Positions 24,650 to 31,969 of a stretch of DNA of 64,000 bases are shown piece by piece (the stretch's first letter is position 1; each line of letters starts with the position of its first letter). The notes below the pieces were generated by a model. The model saw nothing but the letters and a program-made list of their open reading frames with translations. It did no database searches and was not told the DNA's origin. The position numbers and the translations under genes are program-made. The stretch covers positions 2,666,001 to 2,730,000 of the forward strand of contig OZ257127.1 in NCBI GenBank assembly GCA_965278965.1, in the 5' to 3' direction. The stretch comes from UBA10649 sp965278965. GTDB taxonomy: Bacteria > Actinomycetota > Actinomycetes > S36-B12.

Positions 24650-25072
24650 TCAGGAGTCCAGCGACCGCTGACGGGCTCCCTTGTCGTGGTAGTCGAACTC
24701 GGCGACGACCATGAGGCCCTCGAAGACGAGGAACGACAGGCCGGGCACCGACCAGCGACGGCCGATGTTTCCCTCGCCCATGGAGTCGTCGACGACGCTC
24801 GCGCTCATCTCCCACTGCAGGGCCAGACCGTCCGGGCGGGCCCAGTACTCGCCCGTCGGCACGAGGGCCAGGTCGGGGTAGCGCTCCAGCCCGTGGCCGA
24901 AGTACTCGCGGATAGCGGGCCAGCCGTCCTTCTGCCCGCCGACGGAGTCCCACAGGACCGCGCTCTCGGTCATGTACTGGCGGGGCGCATCCACGTCGCC
25001 GCTGGACCAGGCGGCGAACAGGGACTTCGCCACCTCGATCCGGGCGAGGTCGGTTTCGTCGAACGTGCTCAT
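24650..25072 (-). CDS. NTF2-like/SnoaL-family protein
   Basis: A 140-residue protein of the SnoaL/ketosteroid-isomerase-like superfamily (ARIEVAKSLFAAWSSGDVDAPRQYM, YWARPDGLALQWEMSASVVD, FEGLMVVAEFDYHDKGA). GAGGAGACC precedes the ATG, a strong ribosome site. It is the downstream gene of a two-gene unit with the SDR 49 bases upstream. It is the fourth NTF2-like protein in the first 25 kb. The reaction is not assignable from sequence. Confidence 0.78.
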   Translation of the reverse strand: MSTFDETDLARIEVAKSLFAAWSSGDVDAPRQYMTESAVLWDSVGGQKDGWPAIREYFGHGLERYPDLALVPTGEYWARPDGLALQWEMSASVVDDSMGEGNIGRRWSVPGLSFLVFEGLMVVAEFDYHDKGARQRSLDS

Positions 25073-25121
25073 CGGTCTCCTCGTTCTTGTCGGTCTCGTC
25101 TTGCGTGCCCGGGTAGTCGGG

Positions 25122-25880
25122 TCAGCCGGGTAGGTACGTGCCGCCGTTGGCCGTGATCGTCTGGCCGTTCACGTACGCGGCGCCGGGCGAGGCCAGGTAC
25201 GCAACCAGGCTGGCGATCTCCTCCGGGGTGCCGGCGCGACGGGACGCGGTCGCGGCCACCAGCCGCTCGTGGCGCTCGGGGGTGATCCGTCCGGCGAGGA
25301 GCTCGGTGCCGCCCGTGTACCCGGGGGCGACGACGTTCGCCGTGATGCCCTCGGCGCCGAGCTCGCGCGACAAACTGACGGCGTAGGTCTCCAGCGACGC
25401 TTTGGCGGCGGCGTAGGCGGGGCTGCCCGTGCCGAGCTGCGCGGCGAACGAGCCGATCGTGATGACGCGCCCGCCTGGGCGTGTGAGCAGGGGCTTGGCC
25501 CCCTCGGTCATGATCACGACGCTCAAGGTGTTGGCGCGCCAGGTCGACTCCCAGGCGGCGGCGACAGCGTCGAGTCCGCCCTCGATCTTCGGCTGAGGCG
25601 ACCCGGCGTTGTTGACGAGCACGTCGATGCTGCCGAGCTCGTCGGCGAGCCAGGCCCACAATGCCGCGACCGCCGCGACGTCGGTCACGTCGACCGACCG
25701 CGGGTGGACCGCCAGGCCCGCGTGCTCCTCGCGCAACGACGCGGCCACCGCGTCGAGGGGCTCCGGACGGCGCCCGACCAGGACGAGGCCGAAGCCGTCC
25801 GCGGCGAGCGCGGCGGCGACGGCGGCGCCGATCCCGGTCCCCGCCCCGGTGACGACGGCGAACCCTTCGCGGTTCGGCAT
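25122..25880 (-). CDS. Short-chain dehydrogenase/reductase
   Basis: A 252-residue classical SDR with TGAGTGIG (residues 12-19), NNAG, and catalytic Tyr-x3-Lys in YAAAK. VGRRPEP after beta-2, with two Arg, suggests NADPH preference. ATG 25880 is preferred over a TTG 12 bases earlier; TTTGGAG lies upstream. It diverges from the thiolase gene across a 200-base region that carries an AGTTACT heptamer (25921-25927). It probably reduces or oxidises a beta-keto or hydroxy intermediate. Confidence 0.85.
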   Translation of the reverse strand: MPNREGFAVVTGAGTGIGAAVAAALAADGFGLVLVGRRPEPLDAVAASLREEHAGLAVHPRSVDVTDVAAVAALWAWLADELGSIDVLVNNAGSPQPKIEGGLDAVAAAWESTWRANTLSVVIMTEGAKPLLTRPGGRVITIGSFAAQLGTGSPAYAAAKASLETYAVSLSRELGAEGITANVVAPGYTGGTELLAGRITPERHERLVAATASRRAGTPEEIASLVAYLASPGAAYVNGQTITANGGTYLPG

Positions 25881-26080
25881 GCGCGGCTCCAAAGGTCGTG
25901 GCTCGTCGTGGGTTAGCGGTAGTTACTGCGGGTGAGGTAAAGAAACCGTAGCCGCCACGCGTCCGTCGTGGCGCCGGTTCGTCACAAGTGGTCGGTCGAC
26001 CCTCGATGCCGAGATGGGCAGGCATATCATCGGACGTCCAAGGATCTGTGCCGTGCGCGGCACGCCACGAAGGAGACGCT
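25881..26080. promoter_or_regulatory. Divergent promoter region between SDR and thiolase genes
   Basis: About 200 bases with no gene. It holds AGTTACT (25921-25927, complement of AGTAACT) and a GGTCGACC palindrome near 25994. Promoters for both genes must lie here, but no clear -35/-10 pair stands out. Confidence 0.35.
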
Positions 26081-27268
26081 GTGACCGTGTCGGTCGTCAT
26101 CGACGGAGCTCGGACCCCCGTCGGCAAGCTGCTGGGCGTGTTCGCCTCCCTGTCCGCCGTCGACCTCGGTGCCGTCGCGATCCGTGGCGCGCTCGAGCGT
26201 GCGGGCGTCTCGCCGGACGATGTCGACGCGGTCGTGATGGGCCAGGTGCTGCAGGCCGGCGCCGGGCCGAACCCGGCCCGCCAGGCGGCCGCAGCTGCCG
26301 GCCTGCCGATGACTGTCCCCGCCGTGACGGTCAACAAGCTCTGCCTGTCCGGGCTGGTCGCCGTGGCCATGGCCGACCAGATGATCCGCGCGGGCCAGCA
26401 CGAGGTCGTCGTCGCCGGCGGCATGGAGTCCATGACCGGGGCACCGCACCTGCTGATGGGGGCACGACAGGGCTACAAGTACGGCAGCACGGTCGCCGCC
26501 GACGTGCTCGACCAGGACGCGCTCGTATGCGCGTTCGACGAGATCTCGATGGGCGCCGCGACCGAGAGCTACGGCAAGCCCTACGGCATCGCGCGTGAGG
26601 AGCAGGACGCGTTCGCCGCCCGTTCGCACCAGCGCGCCGCGGCCTCCACGGCATCCGGGCGGCTGGGCGAGGAGATCGTCCCGGTCGAGGTCAAGGGCCG
26701 CAAGGGCAGCGTCACCGTCACCGAGGACGAGGGCATCCGCGCCCAGACCACGGCGGAGTCGCTCGGGGGCCTGCGGCCGGCGTTCGACCCGGACGGTGCC
26801 ATCACGGCGGGCAACGCCTCGCAGCTCTCCGACGGTGCCGCGGCACTGATCGTGACGAGCAAGGAGTGGGCCGTCGCGCACGGGCTGACCTGGATCGCGG
26901 AGATCGTCTCGCACGGCGAGGTGGCCGGCCCCGACCCGTCGCTGCTCCTGCAGCCCGCCGCGGCGATCAACGACGCGCTGCGTCGCGACGGCACGCTCAC
27001 GGTGGCGGACCTCGACGTCGTCGAGATCAACGAGGCGTTCGCCAGCGTCGGCCTGGCGTCGGCACGTGAGCTCGGTATCGACGCCGACATCGTCAACGTG
27101 AACGGCGGGGCGATCGCGCTCGGCCACCCGGTCGGCATGAGCGGGGCGCGGATCCTGCTGTCCGCGGCGTACGAGCTTCGGCACCGTGGTGGCGGCACCG
27201 GCGCGGTCGCGCTGTGCGGCGGCGGCGGTCAGGGCGAGGCGCTCGTCTTCACGACCCCGGCCCCGTAG
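26081..27268 (+). CDS. Thiolase (acetyl-CoA acyltransferase)
   Basis: A 395-residue thiolase. The nucleophile is Cys88 (NKLCLSG), the base pair is His349 (ALGHPVGMSG) and Cys379 (LCGGGGQG), all intact; IDGARTPVGK at the start is also diagnostic. It cleaves a beta-ketoacyl-CoA to acetyl-CoA plus a shortened acyl-CoA, or condenses two acetyl-CoA. GTG 26081 is used because AAGGAGA stands before it. It stands alone and is followed by hairpin C. In this cluster it most likely releases acetyl-CoA (or propionyl-CoA) from the catabolic route, feeding the ethylmalonyl-CoA genes downstream. Confidence 0.92.
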   Translation: MTVSVVIDGARTPVGKLLGVFASLSAVDLGAVAIRGALERAGVSPDDVDAVVMGQVLQAGAGPNPARQAAAAAGLPMTVPAVTVNKLCLSGLVAVAMADQMIRAGQHEVVVAGGMESMTGAPHLLMGARQGYKYGSTVAADVLDQDALVCAFDEISMGAATESYGKPYGIAREEQDAFAARSHQRAAASTASGRLGEEIVPVEVKGRKGSVTVTEDEGIRAQTTAESLGGLRPAFDPDGAITAGNASQLSDGAAALIVTSKEWAVAHGLTWIAEIVSHGEVAGPDPSLLLQPAAAINDALRRDGTLTVADLDVVEINEAFASVGLASARELGIDADIVNVNGGAIALGHPVGMSGARILLSAAYELRHRGGGTGAVALCGGGGQGEALVFTTPAP

Positions 27269-27279
27269 GAAACCTTCCG

Positions 27280-27336
27280 CGACCTTGAGGTTTCGGGCCC
27301 CAAACGACGCGAATCCGGCCTGAAACCTCAAGGTCG
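27280..27336. terminator. Long-armed intergenic hairpin C (20-base arms, 17-nt loop)
   Basis: Arms begin CGACCTTGAGGTTTCGGGCC and pair with 27317-27336 with one G-T wobble; loop 27300-27316. It lies between converging genes. The CGACCTTGAGGTT part also forms the arm of hairpin D at 51963. Confidence 0.7.
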
Positions 27337-27353
27337 GCGGGTGGGTCGCGCGG

Positions 27354-28235
27354 CTACCAGGGGTAGAAGGGTGGCAGGTCCTCCGGGACGCGGCCGGTGA
27401 ACTCAGCGGGGCGCTTGCCGAGGAAGGCCGCGACGCCCTCCTTGCCCTCGCCGACGCTCGCGTAGAACATCGCCAGCGACTCGATGCGGTGCGCCTCGAC
27501 GGGGTCGGGCGCGGCGCTGTTGCGGTACATCATCTGCCGCATCAGCGCGGTCGCCACCTGCGAGTGCCCGTCGACGAACGACCGCGCGAGCGCGTAGGCG
27601 GCGGGCAGCAGCTCGTCCGCCGGCAGGACGTCCCGCACGAGGCCGACTTCCTTCGCCTCCTCCGCCCGCAGGATGTCGGCCCGGTAGACGAGCTCGAGCG
27701 CGCGGGACAGCCCGACGATCCGGGGCAGGAACCAGGTTGAGCACGCCTCCGGCACGATGCCGAGCCGGCCGAATACGAAGCCGATGCGCGCGTCCTGCGA
27801 CGCCAGCCGGATGTCCATCGGCAAGGTCATCGTCGCGCCGATGCCGACGGCCGCGCCGTTGATCGCGGCGATGACCGGCTTCGTGCACCGGTACACGGCG
27901 AGCGACACCCGTCCACCGGTGTCCCGGACGCCCTCGATGATCGCTGGATCCTCGTAGCGCTCGACGAGATCGGCCAGCGTCGGCTCGAACGACTCGTCCA
28001 GGCCGAAGACGTTGCCGTTGCTCGACAGGTCCATCCCGGCGCAGAACGCCCGACCGCTACCGGTCACGACGATCGCGCCGACGGCGTCGTCGGCGCTGGC
28101 CCGGTCGTAGGCGTCGACGAGCTCGTTCGCCATCGCGACCGTGAACGCGTTGAGGTTCTCGGGCCGGTCGAGCCAGAGGGTGAGGATGCCCTCGGCGACC
28201 TCGTACCGCAGCGTCTCGTACGCCGGCGTGGTCAA
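27354..28235 (-). CDS. Enoyl-CoA hydratase/isomerase family protein
   Basis: A 293-residue crotonase-superfamily enzyme. The oxyanion hole regions are GRAFCAGMDLS and NGAAVGIGATMTL, and FGRLGIVPEACSTWFLP carries the conserved Glu used in acid-base chemistry; only that Glu is obvious, so isomerase or lyase activity cannot be excluded. The likely start is TTG 28235, whose bases overlap the TGA of the transketolase C-subunit gene. It ends the three-gene operon 29988-27354. It probably hydrates a trans-2-enoyl-CoA ahead of the SDRs and thiolase. Confidence 0.88.
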   Translation of the reverse strand: MTTPAYETLRYEVAEGILTLWLDRPENLNAFTVAMANELVDAYDRASADDAVGAIVVTGSGRAFCAGMDLSSNGNVFGLDESFEPTLADLVERYEDPAIIEGVRDTGGRVSLAVYRCTKPVIAAINGAAVGIGATMTLPMDIRLASQDARIGFVFGRLGIVPEACSTWFLPRIVGLSRALELVYRADILRAEEAKEVGLVRDVLPADELLPAAYALARSFVDGHSQVATALMRQMMYRNSAAPDPVEAHRIESLAMFYASVGEGKEGVAAFLGKRPAEFTGRVPEDLPPFYPW

Positions 28236-29152
28236 GCGCGGGCCATCGACGCGACCTGTGCGCGCACGCGCGCCGTCGACAGTCCGGCGCGCTCGCGGAT
28301 CCACTCCTGCCCGCCGATGATCGACGTGGCCGCGTCCTCCAGCCCGAGCGGCAGGATCGGGGTGCGCCAGCCGCGGACGGCGAAGGCCTCGAGCACGGCG
28401 CTGCCGAAGCCGCCGAGCAGGGTGTGCTCCTCGAGCGTGACGATGCCCGCAGTGCCGGCGGCCGCCGCGTGGATCGCCTCTGCCGCCAGGGGCTTGATGA
28501 CCGGGCACGTGAGCACCCGCACCGAGACGCCGTCCGCTGCGAGCGACTCCGCGACCTCCAACGCCTGCGAGACGATCGGGCCGGCCACGAGCAGCGTGAC
28601 GTCCGAGCCGTCCCGGATGAGCAGGGGCGCGCCCGACGACAGGTCGGGCTCGGCCGCGTGCATGAGCGGCTCCTTGTTCTTACCCAGTCGCAGGTACGCG
28701 GGCGACGGGTCAGCGAGGATCTCGTTCACCGCCGCCCGGCACTCGAGGGCGTCGGCGGGGGAGTAGACGCGCATGCCGGGCAACGACCGCATGATCGAGA
28801 TGTCCTCGACGGCGTGGTGGGTGTAGCCGAGCGAGCCGTAGGCCAGCCCGGCGCCGACGGACACGATCGTCACGCCTAGCCCGTGGTAGCAGACGTCGTT
28901 GCGGATCTGCTCGAGTGGGCGGAGCGTCGGGAAGTTCGCGATCGAGTAGACGAAGGGCCGTCGGCCGGAGGCGGCGAGCCCTGCGGCGAGGCCGACCATC
29001 GACTGCTCGGCGACACCGCAGTTGAGGAACTGGTCCGGATAGCTCAGCCCGAAGTCGGCGACCACGCCGAACCCCAGGTCGCCCACCAGGAGCATGACGC
29101 TCGGGTCCTCGGCCGCGGCCTCGCCGAGCTTGCGGACGAAGGCGTCCCTCAT
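28232..29152 (-). CDS. Transketolase C-terminal subunit
   Basis: A 306-residue protein matching the pyrimidine-binding and C-terminal domains of transketolase. The catalytic Glu is in NCGVAEQSMVGLAAGLA, and GYTHHAVEDISIMRSLPG is the typical loop. It pairs with the N-terminal subunit encoded just upstream (ATGA overlap), making a two-subunit, ThDP-dependent enzyme. Split transketolases act in pentose phosphate metabolism, apulose breakdown or unassigned catabolic routes. The open frame extends far upstream but the ATG at 29152 is fixed by the overlap and by family alignment. Confidence 0.9.
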   Translation of the reverse strand: MRDAFVRKLGEAAAEDPSVMLLVGDLGFGVVADFGLSYPDQFLNCGVAEQSMVGLAAGLAASGRRPFVYSIANFPTLRPLEQIRNDVCYHGLGVTIVSVGAGLAYGSLGYTHHAVEDISIMRSLPGMRVYSPADALECRAAVNEILADPSPAYLRLGKNKEPLMHAAEPDLSSGAPLLIRDGSDVTLLVAGPIVSQALEVAESLAADGVSVRVLTCPVIKPLAAEAIHAAAAGTAGIVTLEEHTLLGGFGSAVLEAFAVRGWRTPILPLGLEDAATSIIGGQEWIRERAGLSTARVRAQVASMARA

Positions 29153-29988
29153 GCGGTCACCTCGGCGGGCTGGAGCTGGGTCATCGCCGCGGCGACGTGG
29201 TCGGCGTTCGGCACGAGGGTGTGCCACTCCACCTTGTCCTCCATGAAGTCCACGCCCTTGCCCTTCGTCGTGTTCGCGATCACCGCGCGCGGGCGGCCGC
29301 CGGTGTCCTGCGCGAGCGCCCCCGCGATTGCCGCGTAGTCGTGGCCGTCCACCTCGAACACCGCCCATCCGAACGCCCGCCACTTGTCGGCGAACGGCTC
29401 CAGGCCGAGCACGTCCTCGGTCCGGCCGAGGATCTGCAGCCGGTTGCGGTCGATGATGACGCTGACGTGGTCGAGCCGGTGGTGCGCGGCGAGCAGCGCA
29501 CCCTCCCAGTTGCTGCCCTCGGCGCACTCGCCGTCGGAGAGGACGACGAACACGCGGCGCGGGGATCCGTCGATCTTGTCGGCCAGGGCGCGGCCGACGC
29601 CGAACGGGAGGGCATGCCCCAGGGCGCCGGTCGACAGCTCGACCCCGGGGATCCCGTGTGCCGTGACGTGTCCGCCGAGGTGGGAGCCGTCGAGGTAGTA
29701 GTCGTCCAGCCAGTCGAGCGGGAAGTAGCCGGCGTGGGCGAGGACGGCGTAGACGCCGGACGCCGAGTGGCCCTTGGAGACGAGGACGATGTCGCGACCC
29801 GGGTCGTCGACCCGGGCCGGCGCGACGTCGGCGACGCCGCCGTAGAGCGTGGCGAGGATGTCGATGACCGAGAGCGCCGCGCCGATGTGCGAGGCGCCTG
29901 AGGCCGAGCACATGGTCAGCGCGCTGATGCGCGCGCGCCGGGCGAGCTCGGCCGGGTCGAGCCGGGCCGGGTCGGGAGTGGGCGGCAT
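29149..29988 (-). CDS. Transketolase N-terminal subunit
   Basis: A 279-residue ThDP- and Mg-binding half of transketolase. SDGECAEGSNWEGALLAAHH is the diphosphate motif (GDG-type, here SDGE...NWE), with SKGHSASGVYAVLA upstream and the ELSTGALGHALPFGVG loop. ATG 29988 is chosen because AAAGGACC lies just before it; a longer reading frame would absorb the divergent promoter. First gene of the operon with the C-subunit and an enoyl-CoA hydratase, an unusual pairing that suggests two-carbon ketol transfer in a CoA-linked route. Confidence 0.88.
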   Translation of the reverse strand: MPPTPDPARLDPAELARRARISALTMCSASGASHIGAALSVIDILATLYGGVADVAPARVDDPGRDIVLVSKGHSASGVYAVLAHAGYFPLDWLDDYYLDGSHLGGHVTAHGIPGVELSTGALGHALPFGVGRALADKIDGSPRRVFVVLSDGECAEGSNWEGALLAAHHRLDHVSVIIDRNRLQILGRTEDVLGLEPFADKWRAFGWAVFEVDGHDYAAIAGALAQDTGGRPRAVIANTTKGKGVDFMEDKVEWHTLVPNADHVAAAMTQLQPAEVTA

Positions 29989-30020
29989 CACGGTCCTTTC
30001 CTCGCAGGATACTTGGACAC

Positions 30021-30036
30021 CATATTGTTTGATATG
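30021..30036. promoter_or_regulatory. Inverted repeat in divergent promoter of transketolase and etf genes
   Basis: CATAT-TGTTTG-ATATG is a perfect 5-6-5 inverted repeat in an AT-rich patch. TTGGAC (30013-30018) lies just upstream on the plus strand. A regulator bound here could control both directions. Confidence 0.45.
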
Positions 30037-30074
30037 CAAGAGTACGAGGGATTTCCCGATTCTTCGGAGGCCCC

Positions 30075-30854
30075 GTGAAGATCGCCGTGTGTGTGAAGCA
30101 GGTCCCGGACACCTGGGCGGAGAAGGCGTTGTCGCCGGGTGACTCAACGTTGGACCGGGAGTCGGCGGACGGGGTGATGAACGAGCTCGACGAGTACGCG
30201 GTCGAGGAGGCGTTGCGGCTGGTGGAGGCGCACGGTGGTGAGGTCACGGTCGTGTCGATGGGTCCGGCGCGCGCGGCGGAGACCGTCCGCAAGGCGCTGA
30301 GCATGGGCGCCGACGCCGGCGTCCACCTCCTCGACGACGCGCTCGCAGGCTCGGACGCACCGGCAACCGCCTACGCCCTGTCCAGCGTCCTCGACGGTCG
30401 CGGGTTCGACCTGGTGGTGTTCGGGTCGGAGTCGACGGACGCGCGGATGAGCGTGGTGCCGGCGATGGTGGCCGCTCACCTGGGCATCGCCCAGGCGACG
30501 TTCGCGCAGAAGGTCGACGTCGCCGACGGTGCCGTCACGGTCGAGCGTGTGTCCGAGACCGGGTTCGACACCGTGACCGCGGCGCTGCCGGCGGTCGTGA
30601 GCGTGGTGGAGAAGATCAACGAGCCGCGGTACCCGTCGTTCAAGGGGATCATGGCGGCGAAGAAGAAGCCGGTGGAGACCCTGGGCGTCGCCGACGCCGG
30701 CCTGGACCCCGCACGGGTCGGCCTGGCCGCCGCTAGCAGCACCGTCGTCGACTTCGCGGCGCGCCCGCCGAAGGCGGCGGGGGTGCGGGTGACCGACGAG
30801 GGTGACGGCGGCACGAAGCTGGCGGAGTTCCTCGCCGAGCAGAAGTTCATCTGA
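30075..30854 (+). CDS. etfB: Electron transfer flavoprotein beta subunit
   Basis: A 259-residue ETF-beta (FixA). It opens MKIAVCVKQVPDTWAEKALS, and GSESTDARMSVVPAMVAAHLG and PRYPSFKGIMAAKKKP, the loop that contacts acyl-CoA dehydrogenases, are intact. With ETF-alpha it carries electrons from acyl-CoA dehydrogenases (those at 780 and 34958 are candidates) to the respiratory chain. GGAGG precedes the GTG. The alpha gene follows 64 bases later. Diverges from the transketolase operon. Confidence 0.95.
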   Translation: MKIAVCVKQVPDTWAEKALSPGDSTLDRESADGVMNELDEYAVEEALRLVEAHGGEVTVVSMGPARAAETVRKALSMGADAGVHLLDDALAGSDAPATAYALSSVLDGRGFDLVVFGSESTDARMSVVPAMVAAHLGIAQATFAQKVDVADGAVTVERVSETGFDTVTAALPAVVSVVEKINEPRYPSFKGIMAAKKKPVETLGVADAGLDPARVGLAAASSTVVDFAARPPKAAGVRVTDEGDGGTKLAEFLAEQKFI

Positions 30855-30918
30855 TCAGTCGTTCGCGGCGCCTGGTCCGAGGCGTCGGAGTGCGTGTGGG
30901 AATCCAAGGGAGTGCGTG

Positions 30919-31890
30919 ATGGGTGAGGTCCTGGTCCTGGTCGAGCAGGCCGACGGCACGGTCAAGAAGGTGACCACCGAGCTGCTGACGGCGGCCCGGT
31001 CCCTCGGCGACCCCGTCGCCGTCTGGGCCGGCCCGGGGATCACCGACGAGGCGTCCGCGGTCCTTGCCGAGCACGGCGCATCGACGGTCGCCGTCGCGGA
31101 CGGGCCGGTGTTCGTCGACCATCCCGTCGCGCCGACGGCCGAGCTCCTCGCGCGCCTGGTCGCCGACCGCAGCCCCGCCGCGGTCCTGCTCGCCTCGACC
31201 GCGGACGGCAAGGAGGTCGCCGCCCGGCTCGCCGTGCTGACGGGCTCGGGCCTCATCACCGACGCGGTCGCGCTCTCCCCGGGCGACGGCGCCGGTCAGG
31301 TCATCGCGACGCAGTCGGTGTTCGGCGGGTCCACCGTCGTCCATTCCACCGTCACGACCGGCACGCCGATCATCACCGTCCGCCCGAACTCGGTGGCGGC
31401 GAGCACGGCTCCGGCCGCCGGAACGCGCACCGACGTCTCCGTGGAGGTCTCCGAGGCGGCGACGAGGGCGCGGGTGACCGGTCGGACGGTCGCGGCCAAG
31501 GGTGGCCGCCCGGACCTGACCGAGGCCGCGATCGTCGTCTCCGGCGGCCGCGGGGTCGGCTCCGCGGAAGGCTTCGCCGTCATCGAGGCCCTGGCCGACG
31601 CCCTGGGCGCCGCCGTCGGCGCCAGCCGCGCCGCGACCGACGCCGGCTGGTACCCCCACCAGTACCAGGTCGGGCAGACCGGCAAGACCGTCTCCCCGCA
31701 GCTGTACGTCGCCGCCGGGATCTCCGGCGCGATCCAGCACCGCGCCGGGATGCAGACCTCCAAGACCATCGTCGCGGTCAACAAGGACCCCGAAGCCCCC
31801 ATCCTGGAGCTCGCCGACTACGCCGTCATCGGCGACCTGTTCACCGTCATCCCCCAGCTCACCGACCAGGTCACCACCCGCAAGGCGTAG
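30919..31890 (+). CDS. etfA: Electron transfer flavoprotein alpha subunit
   Basis: A 323-residue ETF-alpha (FixB). The FAD-binding C-terminal domain is clear: GGRGVGS, then QVGQTGKTVSPQLYVAAGIS, GAIQHRAGMQTSKTIVAVNKDP and DYAVIGDLFTVIPQL. ATG 30919 follows AAGGGAG at good spacing; a GTG one codon earlier is possible. It forms the working flavoprotein with the upstream beta subunit. The position just before the ethylmalonyl-CoA genes suggests that it receives electrons from the acyl-CoA dehydrogenase at 34958. Confidence 0.95.
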   Translation: MGEVLVLVEQADGTVKKVTTELLTAARSLGDPVAVWAGPGITDEASAVLAEHGASTVAVADGPVFVDHPVAPTAELLARLVADRSPAAVLLASTADGKEVAARLAVLTGSGLITDAVALSPGDGAGQVIATQSVFGGSTVVHSTVTTGTPIITVRPNSVAASTAPAAGTRTDVSVEVSEAATRARVTGRTVAAKGGRPDLTEAAIVVSGGRGVGSAEGFAVIEALADALGAAVGASRAATDAGWYPHQYQVGQTGKTVSPQLYVAAGISGAIQHRAGMQTSKTIVAVNKDPEAPILELADYAVIGDLFTVIPQLTDQVTTRKA

Positions 31891-31969
31891 GGGGCTCGGG
31901 AAACGAGGTGTTCGGCGACGCTGGGCGCGCTCGGGCACACTGACCGCAGGACGGACGAAAGGCAGGGCG

